Assembly (NCBI RefSeq): GCF_002903145.1
Contig: NZ_PPDJ01000001.1
Coordinates: forward strand, 620,001-684,000
Direction of reading: 5' to 3'
Length of the DNA: 64,000 nucleotides
Source of the DNA: Halobacteriovorax sp. DA5
GTDB taxonomy: Bacteria; Bdellovibrionota; Bacteriovoracia; Bacteriovoracales; Bacteriovoracaceae
Both the position numbers and the translations under genes were made by a program. The notes beneath the pieces were generated by a model that saw nothing but the letters and a program-made list of their open reading frames with translations, had not been told where the DNA came from and did not search any database. Below, piece by piece: positions 1-8,687 of this stretch (positions are counted from its first letter, which is position 1; every line of letters begins with the position of its first letter).

Positions 1-591
1 TCTTATGCAGTAACTTTCATTTACGATTATCTTGGACTATTGGATAATATTAAGAGTAAATTTGGGACTGGTTCAAACCGTGAAGTTTTAGAAAAGAAAG
101 TATTCCTTGTTCCTGAAACACGTGAAAAATATATTGCACAAATTACAAAAGTTGAGAAAAAGAAGACTGTTGCTTCAAAAAAGAATATTGCTGCAATTAA
201 TGAAAAGCTTAGAACACTAGAGGCCCTCATTTCTTCGATGTCTATTCACTATCGTCTTTCTCTTAGTCAGGTTAGTGGATGGTTGGCCCATAAAGAATTT
301 AAGCAACGATATGCAAAGAATATTGCACCTTTGTTACAGAGTATTATTTTATCGAATTATGATCTTAATGATGCAAGACTTTCTAGTGAAGAGAGGAAAC
401 TTGAAAATGAAATACACTCTTTGGGTAAAGATATAAGTGCTTGGAGTGTGAAGCTTACTGATAAGCTGTCTCGCTATGGAATGCTAAATAAGAAAAAGCG
501 TCTCTACCTAAGAAAGTTTATGGATGATGACCGCGTGATTTTTCAGTCTTCAAAGAATGATATTCAAGCAGAAATTCAAAAGCTACTCTAA
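1..591 (+). CDS. C-terminal part of a coiled-coil protein of unknown function (5' end outside window)
   Basis: The reading frame is open from base 1, so the gene begins upstream of the window. A TTG at 40 could act as a start, but the codons before it (reading SYAVTFIYDYLGL) look like real protein, so I treat it as internal. The visible 196 residues are hydrophilic and rich in Lys, Glu and Ser, with heptad-like stretches around KVEKKKTVASKKN and EERKLENEIHSLGKD that suggest coiled coils. There is no recognisable domain. Its 3' end overlaps the convergent hydrolase gene by 9 bases. I do not recognise the family. Confidence 0.7.
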   Translation, partial: SYAVTFIYDYLGLLDNIKSKFGTGSNREVLEKKVFLVPETREKYIAQITKVEKKKTVASKKNIAAINEKLRTLEALISSMSIHYRLSLSQVSGWLAHKEFKQRYAKNIAPLLQSIILSNYDLNDARLSSEERKLENEIHSLGKDISAWSVKLTDKLSRYGMLNKKKRLYLRKFMDDDRVIFQSSKNDIQAEIQKLL

Positions 592-1425
592 GTCTACTGG
601 AATATACTTTCCGCGCTCATTTTGCGTAATCTTTGCACTGGCGTATTTAGGGTCATGTTCAAAAATTACGCGAAGATCTTTTTCTACAATCATCTTTAGA
701 AATTCAATCTTATCAACAGTCGTCTGCCCAGGAGCAATGTCATAGCCCATAACCCAAGGCACGTGAACGTGATTTGATGTTGGGATTAGATCGGCAAGAT
801 AGATATATTCATTTGTATATGGGTGTATAAGGTGAGGAGTATGGCCATAAGAGCACTTAAAACGAAGGCTATCATTACTTAATTTTAAAATTTCACCTTC
901 TTTTCCAGTGAGCCAGTGAACACGTCCAGCTTTATCAAACCTTTCAATTGTTTCTTTAAAGTATTGCTTATGAAATGAGCCACTATCTCTTAACGTTGGA
1001 TTAAGTGCATATTCCCAGTGGTCTTTGTGAAGGTGAATCGTGGCGTTTGGAAAGACCGGTGCAAATTCACCATTTTCATCTTTATATACCATCCCACCAA
1101 CATGGTCGAAGTGTAGGTGAGAGATCACAAGGTCTGTCACACCTGCACAATCAATTCCCTTGTCGGCAAGTGCCTTCTTTAAAGGAGAGTGTTCTTGGCG
1201 TACATCGAATTGCTCGTCAAACTTTTCACCGTGATAATCGCCAATTCCCGTATCTGTTATAATGATGCGATCTTGGTCCTTGATGATCCAAAGTCTTAGG
1301 TCGAGGTCAATGCGGTTGTCATTATCCGCAGGATGAACCTTGTTCCATAATGGTTTTGGAATAATGCCGAACATGGCACCACCGTCTAATCTAAATTTAC
1401 CAGGGCTAATAAGTATGTTTTCCAT
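583..1425 (-). CDS. Metallo-beta-lactamase-fold hydrolase, lactonase-like
   Basis: This 280-residue protein has the zinc-binding signature of the MBL superfamily: SHLHFDHVGG (HxHxDH), a downstream His in CSYGHTPH, an Asp in YLADLIP, and a final His in FEHDPKY. It has no signal peptide, so it is probably cytoplasmic. The length and spacing resemble the AHL-lactonase/YtnP-like branch, which would mean hydrolysis of a lactone or ester, but the substrate cannot be read from sequence. It stands alone, convergent with the upstream coiled-coil gene and divergent from sucC. MBL fold is near certain; lactonase activity is only a suggestion. Confidence 0.85.
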   Translation of the reverse strand: MENILISPGKFRLDGGAMFGIIPKPLWNKVHPADNDNRIDLDLRLWIIKDQDRIIITDTGIGDYHGEKFDEQFDVRQEHSPLKKALADKGIDCAGVTDLVISHLHFDHVGGMVYKDENGEFAPVFPNATIHLHKDHWEYALNPTLRDSGSFHKQYFKETIERFDKAGRVHWLTGKEGEILKLSNDSLRFKCSYGHTPHLIHPYTNEYIYLADLIPTSNHVHVPWVMGYDIAPGQTTVDKIEFLKMIVEKDLRVIFEHDPKYASAKITQNERGKYIPVDLE

Positions 1426-1478
1426 GTCATAATTGTGCGAAAGTTTAGAAATTGCTACAAGACTGTAAGCGTTATATT

Positions 1479-1598
1479 GTGAATAAATCTTCAGTTCTAA
1501 ATCTTAATCATTTAATGCACAAAAAACTTGGGGAAAATGACACGACTCACCTAGAAAGATATGGTCTTGCCCTCTATTATAAGCCAGTAAAATCATGA
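1479..1598 (+). CDS. Possible 39-residue small protein
   Basis: A short open frame starts at GTG 1479 (or ATG 1515) and ends at TGA 1596, between the hydrolase and sucC. The translation (ending LERYGLALYYKPVKS) has a protein-like composition, but there is no clear ribosome binding site and no known family. It may instead be leader sequence of the sucCD transcript. Confidence 0.2.
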   Translation: MNKSSVLNLNHLMHKKLGENDTTHLERYGLALYYKPVKS

Positions 1599-1630
1599 AT
1601 ATTTCATAGACAAAAAACTTAGGAGTTTTA

Positions 1631-2803
1631 ATGAACGTACATGAGTACCAGGCCAAGGGTTTAATGAGAGATATGGGCCTGAAGGTTCTTAGAGGTGAAG
1701 TAGCGAAGACTGTTGATGAAGCAGTTGCTGCTGCAGAAAAATTAGGTGGAAATATTTGGGTTGTTAAGGCTCAAATTCACGCAGGTGGGCGTGGTAAAGC
1801 AGGTGGTGTTAAGCTTGCAAAGTCAATCGAAGAAGTTCGCTTACACGCTGACGATATTCTAGGTAAGACTCTTGTTACTCACCAAACTGGTCCAGAAGGA
1901 AAGAAAGTACACACACTATTCATCGAAGAAGGATGTGACATCGAGCATGAGTACTATGCTGGTGTTGTTCTAGACCGTGCAACTGGTAAAGTTACAATGA
2001 TGGCCTCTGAAGAAGGTGGAGTTGAAATTGAAGAAGTTGCTCACAATACTCCAGAGAAAATTATTAAAGTAGCAATCGATCCAGCAGCTGGGTTCACACC
2101 ATTTGTTGCTAGAAAGCTTGCATACGGAATTGGTCTTAAGACAAAAGAAGAAGTGAAGGAAGCTTCAATTTTCTTTAAAGGTCTTTACGATCTATACATG
2201 AAGTATGACTGTTCAATTGCAGAGATCAACCCATTAGTAAAAACTAAGCAAGGTGATATCTTAGCACTAGACGCAAAGTTAAACTTTGATTCAAACGCTC
2301 TTTTCAAGCATCCAGAGGTTCAAGAACTAAGAGATCCAACTGAAGAAAGTGATAAAGAACTTGCAGCAAGTGAATTTGGTGCAGCATATATTGAGCTTGA
2401 TGGAAATATTGGTTGTCTAGTAAACGGTGCAGGTCTTGCAATGGGTACAATGGACATCATTAAGCTACACGGTGGTGAGCCAGCTAACTTCCTTGACGTT
2501 GGTGGATCAGCAACAAAAGAAACTGTTCAAAAAGCATTCTCTCTAATTCTTCAAGATGAGAACGTAAAAGCAATTCTAGTTAATATCTTTGGTGGGATCA
2601 TGAAATGTGACATTATCGCTGAAGGTGTTGTTGCAGCTGCAAAAGAACTAGAACTTACAGTTCCATTAGTAGTACGTCTAGAAGGAACAAACGTTGCTCT
2701 AGGTAAGAAAATATTAAATGAATCAGATCTTGCAATTATCGCTGCTGAAGATCTAGCTGATGCTGCAAAGAAAGCAGTTGAAGCAGCAAAAGGGGAGGCG
2801 TAA
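1631..2803 (+). CDS. sucC: Succinyl-CoA ligase (ADP/GDP-forming) beta subunit
   Basis: SucC forms the nucleotide-binding half of succinyl-CoA synthetase, which interconverts succinyl-CoA and succinate in the TCA cycle with substrate-level phosphorylation. The 390 residues match the normal length. The N-terminal ATP-grasp region is intact, with [10 protein letters not shown] at residues 50-59, and the C-terminal CoA-ligase region includes [15 protein letters not shown]. An AGGAG ribosome site precedes the ATG. The stop and the sucD start share one base (TAATG), so the subunits are translationally coupled. In this window the enzyme would take succinyl-CoA from the phenylacetyl-CoA pathway. Confidence 0.98.
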   Translation: MNVHEYQAKGLMRDMGLKVLRGEVAKTVDEAVAAAEKLGGNIWVVKAQIHAGGRGKAGGVKLAKSIEEVRLHADDILGKTLVTHQTGPEGKKVHTLFIEEGCDIEHEYYAGVVLDRATGKVTMMASEEGGVEIEEVAHNTPEKIIKVAIDPAAGFTPFVARKLAYGIGLKTKEEVKEASIFFKGLYDLYMKYDCSIAEINPLVKTKQGDILALDAKLNFDSNALFKHPEVQELRDPTEESDKELAASEFGAAYIELDGNIGCLVNGAGLAMGTMDIIKLHGGEPANFLDVGGSATKETVQKAFSLILQDENVKAILVNIFGGIMKCDIIAEGVVAAAKELELTVPLVVRLEGTNVALGKKILNESDLAIIAAEDLADAAKKAVEAAKGEA

Positions 2804-3678
2804 TGGCCATTCTTATTAATCGTGATACAAAACTAATCACTGTTGGTTTTACAGGTAAGCAAGGTACTTTCCATTCACTACAATCAAGAGATTACGGTAC
2901 TAACTTTGTTGGTGGTGTAACTCCAGGTAAAGGTGGAACAGTTCACGAAGGTTTCCCTGTTTTCAATACAATCAAAGAAGCTATGAATAAGACGGAAGCG
3001 AATGCGGCCATGATTATGGTTCCACCTCCGTTCGCAGCTGACTCAATCCTTGAAGCAATCGATGCAGAAATGCCACTTATCATTGCTATCACTGAAGGGA
3101 TTCCTATCCTAGATATGGTTAAGGTAAAAGCAGCTCTTAAAGGTTCAAAATCAAGACTAATTGGTCCTAACTGTCCAGGTGTTATCACTCCAGGTGAGTG
3201 TAAGATCGGAATTATGCCAGGTCACATCCACATGCCAGGTCGTGTTGGTGTTATCTCTCGTTCAGGAACTCTTACTTATGAAGCTGTTTACCAATTAACT
3301 CAAAGAGATATCGGACAATCAACTTGTGTTGGTATCGGTGGTGACCCAGTAAACGGAACTAACTTCATCGACGTACTAGAGCTTTTCGAAAAAGATCCAG
3401 ATACAGATGCTGTTATCATGATCGGTGAGATCGGTGGTTCTGCAGAAACAGATGCAGGTCGTTGGATTCAAAAGAACATGAGTAAGCCAGTTGTTTCTTT
3501 CATCGCTGGTGCTTCAGCGCCTCCAGGTAAGAGAATGGGGCACGCAGGTGCAATCATCTCTGGTGGTGATGACACTGCTGAAGCTAAGTTTAGAATTCTT
3601 GAAGAGTGTGGTGTAACTGTATCACGTTCTCCAGCTGAACTTGGTGAGACAATGGAGAAGGTTTTAAAGAACCTTTAA
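2803..3678 (+). CDS. sucD: Succinyl-CoA ligase alpha subunit
   Basis: SucD carries the CoA-binding domain and the phosphohistidine of succinyl-CoA synthetase. At 291 residues it is of normal length. [10 protein letters not shown] near the N terminus is the CoA-binding Rossmann loop, SRSGTLTYE is the conserved switch region, and [10 protein letters not shown] contains the catalytic His247. The gene follows sucC with a one-base overlap and ndk follows 48 bases later, so the three may be co-transcribed. Confidence 0.98.
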   Translation: MAILINRDTKLITVGFTGKQGTFHSLQSRDYGTNFVGGVTPGKGGTVHEGFPVFNTIKEAMNKTEANAAMIMVPPPFAADSILEAIDAEMPLIIAITEGIPILDMVKVKAALKGSKSRLIGPNCPGVITPGECKIGIMPGHIHMPGRVGVISRSGTLTYEAVYQLTQRDIGQSTCVGIGGDPVNGTNFIDVLELFEKDPDTDAVIMIGEIGGSAETDAGRWIQKNMSKPVVSFIAGASAPPGKRMGHAGAIISGGDDTAEAKFRILEECGVTVSRSPAELGETMEKVLKNL

Positions 3679-3726
3679 TTAAAGAATTTAGGAAATTTTC
3701 CGCAAGATAATTTTAAGGAGATTAAA

Positions 3727-4149
3727 ATGGAAAGAACTTTTAGTATCGTTAAGCCAAACGCGCTTCTTGATAACAACATCGGTAACATCATTAAGAGATT
3801 TGAAGAAGAAGGTCTAAGAATCGCTGCTCTTAAACTTACTCACCTTTCAAAAGAGAAAGCTGAAGGTTTCTATATCGAGCACAAAGACAGACCATTCTTT
3901 GGTGAGCTTGTTGCTTTCATGACTTCTGCGCCAGTTGTACTTATGTGCCTAGAAGGTGAAAACGCAGTTGAAAGAAACAGAGAAATCATGGGGGCTACTA
4001 ACCCAGCTGAAGCTGCTGAAAATACTCTAAGAAAGCTATATGCTAAGTCAATCGGTGAAAACGCTGTTCACGGTTCTGACTCTCTAGCTTCTGCAGAAAG
4101 AGAACTTGCTTATTTCTTCGAAAAAGATGAAATTTGTCCACGTTTCTAA
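3727..4149 (+). CDS. ndk: Nucleoside diphosphate kinase
   Basis: The 140-residue enzyme transfers the gamma phosphate between nucleoside di- and triphosphates. The start [13 protein letters not shown], the catalytic NAVHGSDS (phospho-acceptor His115) and the overall length are typical of bacterial Ndk. A good AAGGAG site precedes the ATG, and a strong terminator follows. The pairing with sucCD is seen in many bacteria, since SucCD makes the NTP that Ndk redistributes. Confidence 0.98.
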   Translation: MERTFSIVKPNALLDNNIGNIIKRFEEEGLRIAALKLTHLSKEKAEGFYIEHKDRPFFGELVAFMTSAPVVLMCLEGENAVERNREIMGATNPAEAAENTLRKLYAKSIGENAVHGSDSLASAERELAYFFEKDEICPRF

Positions 4150-4180
4150 TTATCTTTTTATCTTAAAAGCATAATGAGAG

Positions 4181-4210
4181 AAGGCCTTGTCTATGACAAG
4201 GCCTTTTTTA
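4181..4210 (+). terminator. Rho-independent terminator after ndk
   Basis: An 11-bp perfect stem (AAGGCCTTGTC with GACAAGGCCTT) closes on a 3-base loop at 4192-4194 and is followed by a T run. It ends the sucCD-ndk unit. Confidence 0.9.
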
Positions 4211-4246
4211 TGTTTATAAAGAGAATTTGTCGTGTTAAGTTTACGT

Positions 4247-4726
4247 ATGAAAACTCTTGTACTGTCTTTAGCATTATTCGGGATTTCGGCATTTGCTCAG
4301 ATCCCAAGACAAAAAATTAAAATAATGAATCAACGACTTCATAAAGAGCTTAAAGTTGTAAAAGTTGATTATTTTACAAATATTCCAAGTGAAGAATTCT
4401 ACTTCGTCGATCCCTATCAAAAGAATAAAAAGAATAAAGCGTTGGCATTCTCTCTTGAGAATCTTTTCAAGCACTTTGCTCCAGATGCAAAGTCAGTAAA
4501 GCTAACGGCCATTAATCTTTATCAAGTTATTATCCAAAGAAATACTGAGAGGGCCAAAACAACTTACGTCATGTATAAGCAAGATGGAAATTGGATGGAA
4601 AACTCTGACTTAGGTCCTTTAAGGGTTATCAGAAAAGGTTTAGGTATAATTCCGAATGATAAAATTACCAAAGAAGGAATAGATTGGATTTGGATGATTA
4701 ATGAGATTTCTTTCATCTATGAATAA
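4247..4726 (+). CDS. Periplasmic protein resembling the sulfite-oxidase-type molybdopterin domain, copy 1
   Basis: I start at ATG 4247 rather than GTG 4232, because this gives a clean signal peptide (MKTLVLSLALFGISAFAQ) and exactly the 159-residue length of the paralogue at 6135. The mature part has a pattern seen in small SUOX/molybdopterin-binding-like proteins: FSLENLF, then AINLYQV, then MYKQDGNWMENSDLGPLRVI, then DWIWMINEISF. The cysteine that holds the cofactor in true oxidoreductases is absent, so a ligand-sensing role is more likely than catalysis. It overlaps the following histidine kinase gene by 8 bases, suggesting it acts as that kinase's periplasmic partner. The family assignment is an inference. 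Confidence 0.7.
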   Translation: MKTLVLSLALFGISAFAQIPRQKIKIMNQRLHKELKVVKVDYFTNIPSEEFYFVDPYQKNKKNKALAFSLENLFKHFAPDAKSVKLTAINLYQVIIQRNTERAKTTYVMYKQDGNWMENSDLGPLRVIRKGLGIIPNDKITKEGIDWIWMINEISFIYE

Positions 4727-6074
4727 ATTTTCGAATAAACACTTATTTTACAGTTTCATCGTAATTTTTATATTTGTTATCGCTGCAGGAGTAGGGGCCG
4801 GTCTTCGTATCTTTGATAAAGATGAGCCTAAGCTGTTTAATGCTCGTGTTATTTCGAGATTGTATTTTCAAGTGGTCGCAAGTATTCATGCCACTTCCCA
4901 GAACCTTGAAGAATTTAAAAAGAGTCCAAGTTCTGAAGCCCTTGAGTCCGCTTTTCTTAGGGCCGATGCAATCCTTGGTCATACAATGGCCTATAGGAGT
5001 GAAATCTACTCTCTTGCTGAATATGATACAGAGTCGTTTCTGAAATATCTCTCTGAAGTCGACCGTAGCTTTAATACTGCTAGACAAAAGATTGAAGCAC
5101 TCCTTTTTAAGGTTGAGTCAAATGTGGGATATTCTTATGTTGCTAGTGACTTGAATAAAATTGATGAAGTTCTAATCATCTTAGAGCGCTTGAATAATCT
5201 AACATTAAAGCTAGAGAGTGAGTCATGGCTGTTGTCTGCAAATGTATTTGGGGATGCTGCAGGTTCATTTGAATTTAATCGAATTGTTTTTCTCACTTCT
5301 TTAATTGGTCTATTTATTTGTCTGACCGGCTTTCTGATCATGCTTATTTTAAAGAGTAGGAGTGATGAAGAGCTAAAAGAAAAAAATGTTGAGCTGCTTA
5401 ATAATTATCGACTCGCAAACCTAGGTGAGTTTGCCGCTAATGTTGCTCATGAGATCAATAATCCACTCACGGTTTTATTGTGGAGCGTAAAAAGAATTGA
5501 AAAAGTTAATAACAGCGATGGGGAAATGAAAAACTTGGCGATGATTAGAGGTCAGGCCGAGAGGATTGATCAGATCATTAAGGGGATAAAGCTTCTTTCT
5601 CAAAATTCTAATCACTTAAATAATAGCCCAATAGATATTGAAGAACTCTTTGAACACCTGCGAGAGATTATTATTCATAAATGTGTCGCTAATAATATTG
5701 TTTTGAATATTGAAGGGAGTTGCTCAGGAAGTAAGGTCTGGGGGAAAGAGGTTCAACTTCTTCAAGTTTTCACAAACTTTATTGTTAACTCTATTGATGC
5801 AATGGAGGGAATGAATAATAAGAAAATTTCGATTAAGTATAAAACTAATCTTGAAGATCAGTTACTTATTCATATTATCGATACCGGTAGGGGGATTGAT
5901 CTTAAAGATCAGAAGAAGCTTTTTGCTTATATGTACACGAGTAAGCCTGGTACAGGTATGGGAATCGGACTTGCCCTTAGTTCACAGATCATTGAGTCTC
6001 TTAACGGCCATATCAAATACCTAAATAATGAGGAAAATACGACTTTTGAAATCATGTTGCCCCTTTATCGCTAA
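4719..6074 (+). CDS. Membrane sensor histidine kinase, copy 1
   Basis: A 451-residue kinase with a membrane segment at residues 9-29, a roughly 155-residue helical periplasmic sensor region, a second membrane segment at 189-211, and then the kinase core. Phospho-acceptor His244 lies in NVAHEINNPL, the N box is NFIVNSID (Asn357), and the ATP-lid motifs are DTGRGID (388-394) and GTGMGIGLAL (411-420). I chose ATG 4719 over ATG 4701 because it lies at the stop of the previous gene (ATGAATAA) and matches the paralogue. No response regulator gene is adjacent, so the output is unknown. Very close to the kinase at 6607. Confidence 0.9.
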   Translation: MNKFSNKHLFYSFIVIFIFVIAAGVGAGLRIFDKDEPKLFNARVISRLYFQVVASIHATSQNLEEFKKSPSSEALESAFLRADAILGHTMAYRSEIYSLAEYDTESFLKYLSEVDRSFNTARQKIEALLFKVESNVGYSYVASDLNKIDEVLIILERLNNLTLKLESESWLLSANVFGDAAGSFEFNRIVFLTSLIGLFICLTGFLIMLILKSRSDEELKEKNVELLNNYRLANLGEFAANVAHEINNPLTVLLWSVKRIEKVNNSDGEMKNLAMIRGQAERIDQIIKGIKLLSQNSNHLNNSPIDIEELFEHLREIIIHKCVANNIVLNIEGSCSGSKVWGKEVQLLQVFTNFIVNSIDAMEGMNNKKISIKYKTNLEDQLLIHIIDTGRGIDLKDQKKLFAYMYTSKPGTGMGIGLALSSQIIESLNGHIKYLNNEENTTFEIMLPLYR

Positions 6075-6134
6075 TTAGTTTCTATATTTCTTTTATACTT
6101 GGTCAAATCGACTTAATCGTGATAAAAATTATTT

Positions 6135-6614
6135 ATGAAAATTTTGCTACTAATCGCTACGTTTTTTAGTATTAGCGTGATTGCTAAAGTACCTAGACAA
6201 AAAATTGCAATCTTAAATCAAAAACTTCATACGGAAGACAAGGTTGTGAAGGTTGATTACTTCACTAAAATCCCAAGTGTTGAGTTTGATTTTTTTGATC
6301 CATATCAACAGCACAAGAAGATAAAGGTAACAGCTTTCTCTCTTGAGAGTCTGTTTGTTTATTTTGCGCCTACAGCTACGTCGGTGAAACTTAAGGCCAT
6401 TAATCTTTATAAAGTTCATATTAAAAGAAATGTTGAACGTTCTAAAACGACTTATATTATGTATAAGCAGGATGGGAAGTGGCTTGAAAATTCAGAGCTT
6501 GGCCCTATGAGAATTATTAGAAAAGACTTAGGGGTCATTTCAAAAGATAAGATTACTGAAGAAGGAGCTGACTGGATTTGGATGATAAATGAGATCGAAT
6601 TCGTCTATGAGTAA
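6135..6614 (+). CDS. Periplasmic protein resembling the sulfite-oxidase-type molybdopterin domain, copy 2
   Basis: This is a 159-residue paralogue of the protein at 4247, similar along its whole length and with the same features: signal peptide MKILLLIATFFSISVIAK, the shared PRQKI start of the mature protein, AINLYKVHIKRN, and SELGPMRIIRK before a final DWIWMINEIEFVYE. It overlaps its own kinase gene at 6607 by 8 bases, just as copy 1 does. The pair arose by tandem duplication of the two-gene module. As in copy 1, no cofactor-binding cysteine is seen, so sensing is more likely than catalysis. Confidence 0.7.
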   Translation: MKILLLIATFFSISVIAKVPRQKIAILNQKLHTEDKVVKVDYFTKIPSVEFDFFDPYQQHKKIKVTAFSLESLFVYFAPTATSVKLKAINLYKVHIKRNVERSKTTYIMYKQDGKWLENSELGPMRIIRKDLGVISKDKITEEGADWIWMINEIEFVYE

Positions 6615-7980
6615 GCTTTCTAATAAGCATTTATTCTATAGTTTCTTAATTATTCTCGTTTTGATGCTTTCTGCTGGATTTGGAGCAGGGCTTCGAATTT
6701 TTGATAAGGAAGAGCACAGACTTTTTAACTCAAGAGTTGTTGCTAGACTTTATTTTCATGTGGCCTACGCTATTCATGACACTCATAAAAAACTTATAAA
6801 ATTTAAAGATTCACCAACAATTGATAATCTCGAAGATGCCTATTTAAGAATTGATGCTAGCTTTGGACAAATTAGTGCACTAAAGAGTGAAGCTTTTATT
6901 TTAGATGAGTATGAAACGAAATCATTTCAAGACTACCTGAAGGTTGCAAATGAAATCCTCACGTCTGCTCGTGGTATTATTGAGACAGTTCTTACGAGGG
7001 CCGAGAGTGTAGATGGCTATCAATTTACGGAAAATGACTTTAAGGAGATTGCTCGCTCAATTCTAATTCTAGAGCGACTCAGTGACTTGAACTTAGAGCT
7101 TGAAAGTGAGTTTTGGCAAATCTCTGCCTATGTCTATGGCGATATCACCAAATCTTTTGACTTTAAGCGTGCTGTTTACCTAGCTTCTCTTACCGGTTTA
7201 ACTATCTGCCTTATTGGTTTCCTCGTCATCCTTGTTTTAAAAATTCGAAGTGATGAGAGGCTTGAAGAAAAGAATGTTGAGCTTGTTAATAATTATCGTC
7301 TGGCAAATCTAGGTGAGTTTGCGGCCAATGTCGCTCATGAAATTAATAATCCTCTTACTGTACTTCTGTGGAGTGTGAAAAGACTAGAGAAGAACACTGC
7401 TGATGAAGAAGAGAAGAAAAAGTTTAATATGATTAAGAATCAGGCCCAAAGGATTGATCAAATTATTAAAGGGATCAAGCTTTTATCTAAGAACTCTAAT
7501 CATCTAAACAATAGTGCAATTAATGTAGATAAGCTCTTTGATCAGCTACAAGAGCTTGTTATTCATAAATGTAGTGCAAATAATATTGCTTTGAATATTG
7601 AAGGTGACTGTAAAGGTTGTCAGATTTGGGGAAAGGAAGTTCAGATTCTTCAGGTACTCACAAATTTTGTTTCCAATTCTGTTGATGCAATTGAAGAGAT
7701 GGAAAGAGGGCGAATTACGATTCGCTATAAATCTAATAGTGAAAACCAATTGATCATACATATTGTTGATACAGGTAAAGGGATTGATCTTAAGGATCAG
7801 AAGAAGCTCTTTGCATATATGTATACAACTAAGCCAGAAGCCGGTATGGGCATTGGTTTGGCCCTTAGTACTCAGATCGTTGAGTCGATGAATGGCCACA
7901 TTAAATATCTTAATAAAGAGGAGAATACGACTTTTGAGATCATGCTTCCTCTTTATCGTAACTCAGCTAAATATAAGTAG
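6607..7980 (+). CDS. Membrane sensor histidine kinase, copy 2
   Basis: A 457-residue paralogue of the kinase at 4719 with the same architecture: an N-terminal membrane segment, a periplasmic helical domain, a second membrane segment near residues 189-211, His244 in NVAHEINNPL, the N box NFVSNSVDAIE, and DTGKGID and GMGIGLAL in the ATPase. The kinase cores are nearly identical between copies, whereas the periplasmic regions have diverged more. This suggests different inputs feeding one shared output. The start was chosen as for copy 1 (ATG overlapping the upstream stop, rather than ATG 6589). Confidence 0.9.
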   Translation: MSKLSNKHLFYSFLIILVLMLSAGFGAGLRIFDKEEHRLFNSRVVARLYFHVAYAIHDTHKKLIKFKDSPTIDNLEDAYLRIDASFGQISALKSEAFILDEYETKSFQDYLKVANEILTSARGIIETVLTRAESVDGYQFTENDFKEIARSILILERLSDLNLELESEFWQISAYVYGDITKSFDFKRAVYLASLTGLTICLIGFLVILVLKIRSDERLEEKNVELVNNYRLANLGEFAANVAHEINNPLTVLLWSVKRLEKNTADEEEKKKFNMIKNQAQRIDQIIKGIKLLSKNSNHLNNSAINVDKLFDQLQELVIHKCSANNIALNIEGDCKGCQIWGKEVQILQVLTNFVSNSVDAIEEMERGRITIRYKSNSENQLIIHIVDTGKGIDLKDQKKLFAYMYTTKPEAGMGIGLALSTQIVESMNGHIKYLNKEENTTFEIMLPLYRNSAKYK

Positions 7981-8055
7981 TTGAAATTATTGGGTCGTTT
8001 CTCTACAACGAACTGTCTAAAATTCAAAGATCATATGTAAATCTTACAAGGCTCA

Positions 8056-8084
8056 TTGAGGCTGATGCTGCGTCGTAGTATATT
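8056..8084 (+). promoter_or_regulatory. Sigma-70-type promoter for the carD-like gene
   Basis: TTGAGG (-35) and TATATT (-10) are separated by exactly 17 bases. Transcription would start near 8091, giving a short leader before the GGAGG site at 8107 and the ATG at 8117. Confidence 0.6.
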
Positions 8085-8116
8085 CAATGGGAGAGAAAAT
8101 ACCCTTGGAGGTAGAA

Positions 8117-8590
8117 ATGTTTAACATTGGAGATTACGCAGTTTGCCCTGGCCACGGTGTGGGACAAATTGTGGACATCGAAGATCGCGAGGTAGGAGGA
8201 CAAAGTCTTTCATTCTACATCATTAAAGTTGTAGCTAATGGAATGACTGTAATGGTTCCTACGAATTCCAAAGATGGAATTAGAGTACTCGTCGACGAAA
8301 AAGAGATCAGTGAAGTTTACGAGCTTCTTAATGATCATGATGTAACAGTTGATAATTCAACTTGGAACCGTCGTTATAGAGACTATATGGAAAAAGTGAA
8401 GACTGGTTCACTTATTGAGATTGCTGATGTCCTTAGATCACTTTTCTTATTAAAGAATAAGAAGAATCTTTCGTTCGGTGAAAAGAAAATGCTTGAGCAG
8501 TGTAGAGACCTAATTGTTCAAGAGATTTCAATCAAGAACGGGGCAGAGAAAACTGAAGTAAAAAATCAAATTGAGAGCTGTTTTAATTAA
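8117..8590 (+). CDS. CarD/CdnL-family RNA-polymerase-binding regulator
   Basis: The 157-residue protein has a Tudor-like CarD N-terminal domain (MFNIGDYAVCPGHGVGQIV, then MTVMVPTN) that binds the RNA polymerase beta subunit, followed by a helical DNA-binding domain containing NRRYRDYMEKV and the SFGEKKMLEQCRDL segment. CarD/CdnL proteins stabilise open promoter complexes, especially at rRNA promoters. I chose ATG 8117 because an ideal GGAGG lies 5 bases upstream and the CarD fold begins there; the in-frame ATG 8087 would lie almost on the predicted transcription start. It is a single-gene unit, with a terminator downstream. Confidence 0.92.
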   Translation: MFNIGDYAVCPGHGVGQIVDIEDREVGGQSLSFYIIKVVANGMTVMVPTNSKDGIRVLVDEKEISEVYELLNDHDVTVDNSTWNRRYRDYMEKVKTGSLIEIADVLRSLFLLKNKKNLSFGEKKMLEQCRDLIVQEISIKNGAEKTEVKNQIESCFN

Positions 8591-8648
8591 TAGCTTTATA
8601 AGTTCAAGGTTCTTTTGAACTTATTCTCTTGTGTTGTGTGTGTGAAAT

Positions 8649-8687
8649 AAGCGTTTGTGGGGTAACTTGCAAGCGCTTTATTTTTTT
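8649..8687. terminator. Terminator between convergent genes
   Basis: The arms AAGCGTTTG (8649-8657) and CAAGCGCTT (8670-8678) pair with one G-T, and a T run at 8679-8687 follows. A second hairpin just upstream (AAGTTCAA at 8600, TTGAACTT at 8615) may help to stop the carD transcript. Confidence 0.6.
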
